Below are positions 4,517-5,814 of a stretch of 5,814 nt of DNA, one piece after another. The translations under genes were made by a program, and so were the position numbers. Location of the stretch: the NCBI GenBank assembly GCA_026708165.1, contig JAPOVO010000115.1, positions 1 to 5,814 of the forward strand, given 5' to 3'. The notes below the pieces were generated by a model. It did not search any database and was not told the DNA's origin. It saw only the letters and a program-made list of their open reading frames with translations. Source of the stretch: Chloroflexota bacterium (GTDB taxonomy: Bacteria > Chloroflexota > UBA11872 > VXNJ01). Numbering within the stretch: position 1 is the stretch's first letter; every line of letters starts with the position of its first letter.

Positions 4517-5814
4517 GTGGGATTGACTCCTGCGCAGATCGTCGAACGGTTGGCGTCGGATCGTCAGTTTTCGTCGCGCGTGACCGCGTGGCGATTCGCC
4601 GAGCCACGCGAAGCCCGTTACGGCGTCCTTCCGACCAATGTCGCTCCAAGCCTCGTCGAGGGGCTGCGGCGAGTCGGAATCGACCGTCCCTACATTCATC
4701 AAGCCGAGGCCGCCCACAGGACGCTGCGAGGCGAGGACGTCGTAGTCGTCACCGGAACGGCATCGGGTAAGACTCTCTGTTACAACCTGCCGGTCGTTCA
4801 AACCATCCTCGACCACCCCGAAAGTAGGGCGCTCTACCTGTTTCCGACCAAAGCTCTTTCACAAGACCAGCTCGACGAGCTCCACAGCCTGGTGGAGGGG
4901 ACCGAGGCCGATATCAAGACGTTCACCTACGACGGCGACACCCCGACGCAAGCGCGCCGGGCCGTAAGACGGGCTGGACACATCGTAGTTACGAATCCGG
5001 ACATGCTGCATACGGGCATCCTGCCGCATCACACAAACTGGACGCGCCTGTTCGAGAATCTGCGCTACATCGTCATCGATGAGCTGCACTATTACCGCGG
5101 CGTCTTCGGCAGCCATCTCGCCAACGTCTTGCGGCGCCTGCTCCGAATTTGCGATTTCTACGGCAGCCGGCCGAGCTTTATCTGCTCGTCGGCCACAATC
5201 GCCAATCCCGGTGAGCTGGCCCGACGACTGACCGGCCGGGAGTTTTCAGTGGTCGACGATGACGGCTCGCCACGTGGCGAGCGCCACTACATCCTCTACA
5301 ACCCGCCGGTCGTCAACCGCGAGCTGGGCATTCGAAGTTCCGCCATCGAGGAGAGCGTCAAGCTCGCCAGCCTTTTCCTCGGCAACGACATTCAGACTCT
5401 GGCTTTTGCACGAAGCCGCGTCGACACTGAAGTGCTCTTGTCCAAGTTGCAGAACAATCCAAACCTTACGGGACGGCGAATCAACGGCTACCGGGGCGGA
5501 TATCTGCCCGCCGAGCGCAGGGCAATCGAGGAAGGTCTGCGGACGGGCGAGACCCGCGGAGTCGTGGCCACGAACGCCCTGGAGCTTGGAATCGACATAG
5601 GCCAGCTGGAGGCGGTGGTCCTTTGCGGATATCCCGGAACGGTCGCGAGCACGTGGCAGAGATTCGGACGAGCCGGCAGGCGCACCGGGACCTCGGTGTC
5701 CGTGCTTGTCGCCTCGTCGAGTCCGCTGGACCAGTACATAGTGAACAACCCGGATTATTTCTTCGGAGCGCCGGTCGAGAGCGGTCTGGTTAATCCGGAT
5801 AACCTGTTCATCCT
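4517..5814 (+). CDS. YprA/MrfA-type superfamily 2 DNA helicase, N-terminal part (truncated by window edge)
   Basis: An ATP-dependent helicase, first 432 residues visible. Motifs in order: Q-like region IDRPYIHQAEA just before motif I; Walker A TGTASGKT (79-86) followed by LCYNLPV; motif Ia FPTKALSQDQ; Walker B DELH (188-191) within YIVIDELHYYRGVFGSH; motif III SAT (225-227); motif IV region QTLAFARSR; motif V NALELGIDIG (353-362); motif VI QRFGRAGRR (381-389). TGTASGKT, FPTKALSQDQ and DELHYYRGVFGSH are typical of the YprA group, whose B. subtilis member MrfA repairs mitomycin damage together with the exonuclease MrfB. The cysteine-rich C-terminal DUF1998 domain expected in this group would lie beyond the window. 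Start GTG 4517 gives MGLTPAQIVERL; the frame is closed by TGA at 4445. Helicase identity is firm; a repair role is inferred from the family. Confidence 0.92.
   Translation, partial: MGLTPAQIVERLASDRQFSSRVTAWRFAEPREARYGVLPTNVAPSLVEGLRRVGIDRPYIHQAEAAHRTLRGEDVVVVTGTASGKTLCYNLPVVQTILDHPESRALYLFPTKALSQDQLDELHSLVEGTEADIKTFTYDGDTPTQARRAVRRAGHIVVTNPDMLHTGILPHHTNWTRLFENLRYIVIDELHYYRGVFGSHLANVLRRLLRICDFYGSRPSFICSSATIANPGELARRLTGREFSVVDDDGSPRGERHYILYNPPVVNRELGIRSSAIEESVKLASLFLGNDIQTLAFARSRVDTEVLLSKLQNNPNLTGRRINGYRGGYLPAERRAIEEGLRTGETRGVVATNALELGIDIGQLEAVVLCGYPGTVASTWQRFGRAGRRTGTSVSVLVASSSPLDQYIVNNPDYFFGAPVESGLVNPDNLFI

Noticed and set aside
4257..4770. Frames on both strands over the intergenic region and the start of the helicase (4246-4770 plus, 4257-4649 and 4481-4816 minus)
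   Set aside because: They overlap the conserved helicase motif I region in the wrong phase or strand and show no protein-like features or ribosome sites.

Overview
This GC-rich bacterial window carries five protein genes on both strands: two cut by the window edges, three complete. No rRNA, tRNA, CRISPR array, insertion sequence or phage gene was seen. The organism is probably a member of Chloroflexota (Dehalococcoidia/SAR202-like). That guess rests on the membrane AAA+/M41 protease, whose architecture I recall from that group, on a ThrRS without its usual N-terminal domain, and on a lipid-anchored cytochrome c. It is an inference, not a result.

Layout. 1-338 (-): the 5' part of threonyl-tRNA synthetase (thrS), beginning directly at the editing domain. 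339-602: a non-coding stretch that, read on the thrS strand, holds a terminator-like hairpin with a T tract, a second hairpin next to the ribosome site and a short threonine-containing frame, which together suggest transcription attenuation of thrS. 603-1496 (+): a ten-helix EamA/DMT-type transporter with a GTG start. 1631-2092 (+): a small monoheme cytochrome c made as a lipoprotein. 2093-2383: a convergent gap without a recognisable gene. 2384-4246 (-): a 620-residue FtsH-like membrane AAA+ zinc protease with intact catalytic motifs, no periplasmic domain, a Met/Gly-rich insertion and a repetitive acidic tail. 4247-4516: a divergent regulatory region with overlapping promoter-like sequences on both strands and two sets of inverted repeats. 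4517-5814 (+): the N-terminal 432 residues of a YprA/MrfA-type superfamily 2 helicase that runs off the right edge.

How the genes relate. They do not form one pathway. ThrRS is translation housekeeping, the transporter and cytochrome are envelope proteins, the FtsH-like protease is likely membrane protein quality control, and the helicase belongs to a family tied to DNA repair. The only close regulatory link is between the protease and the helicase, which diverge from a shared control region. The points most worth following are the unusual protease, the thrS leader and that divergent promoter region.
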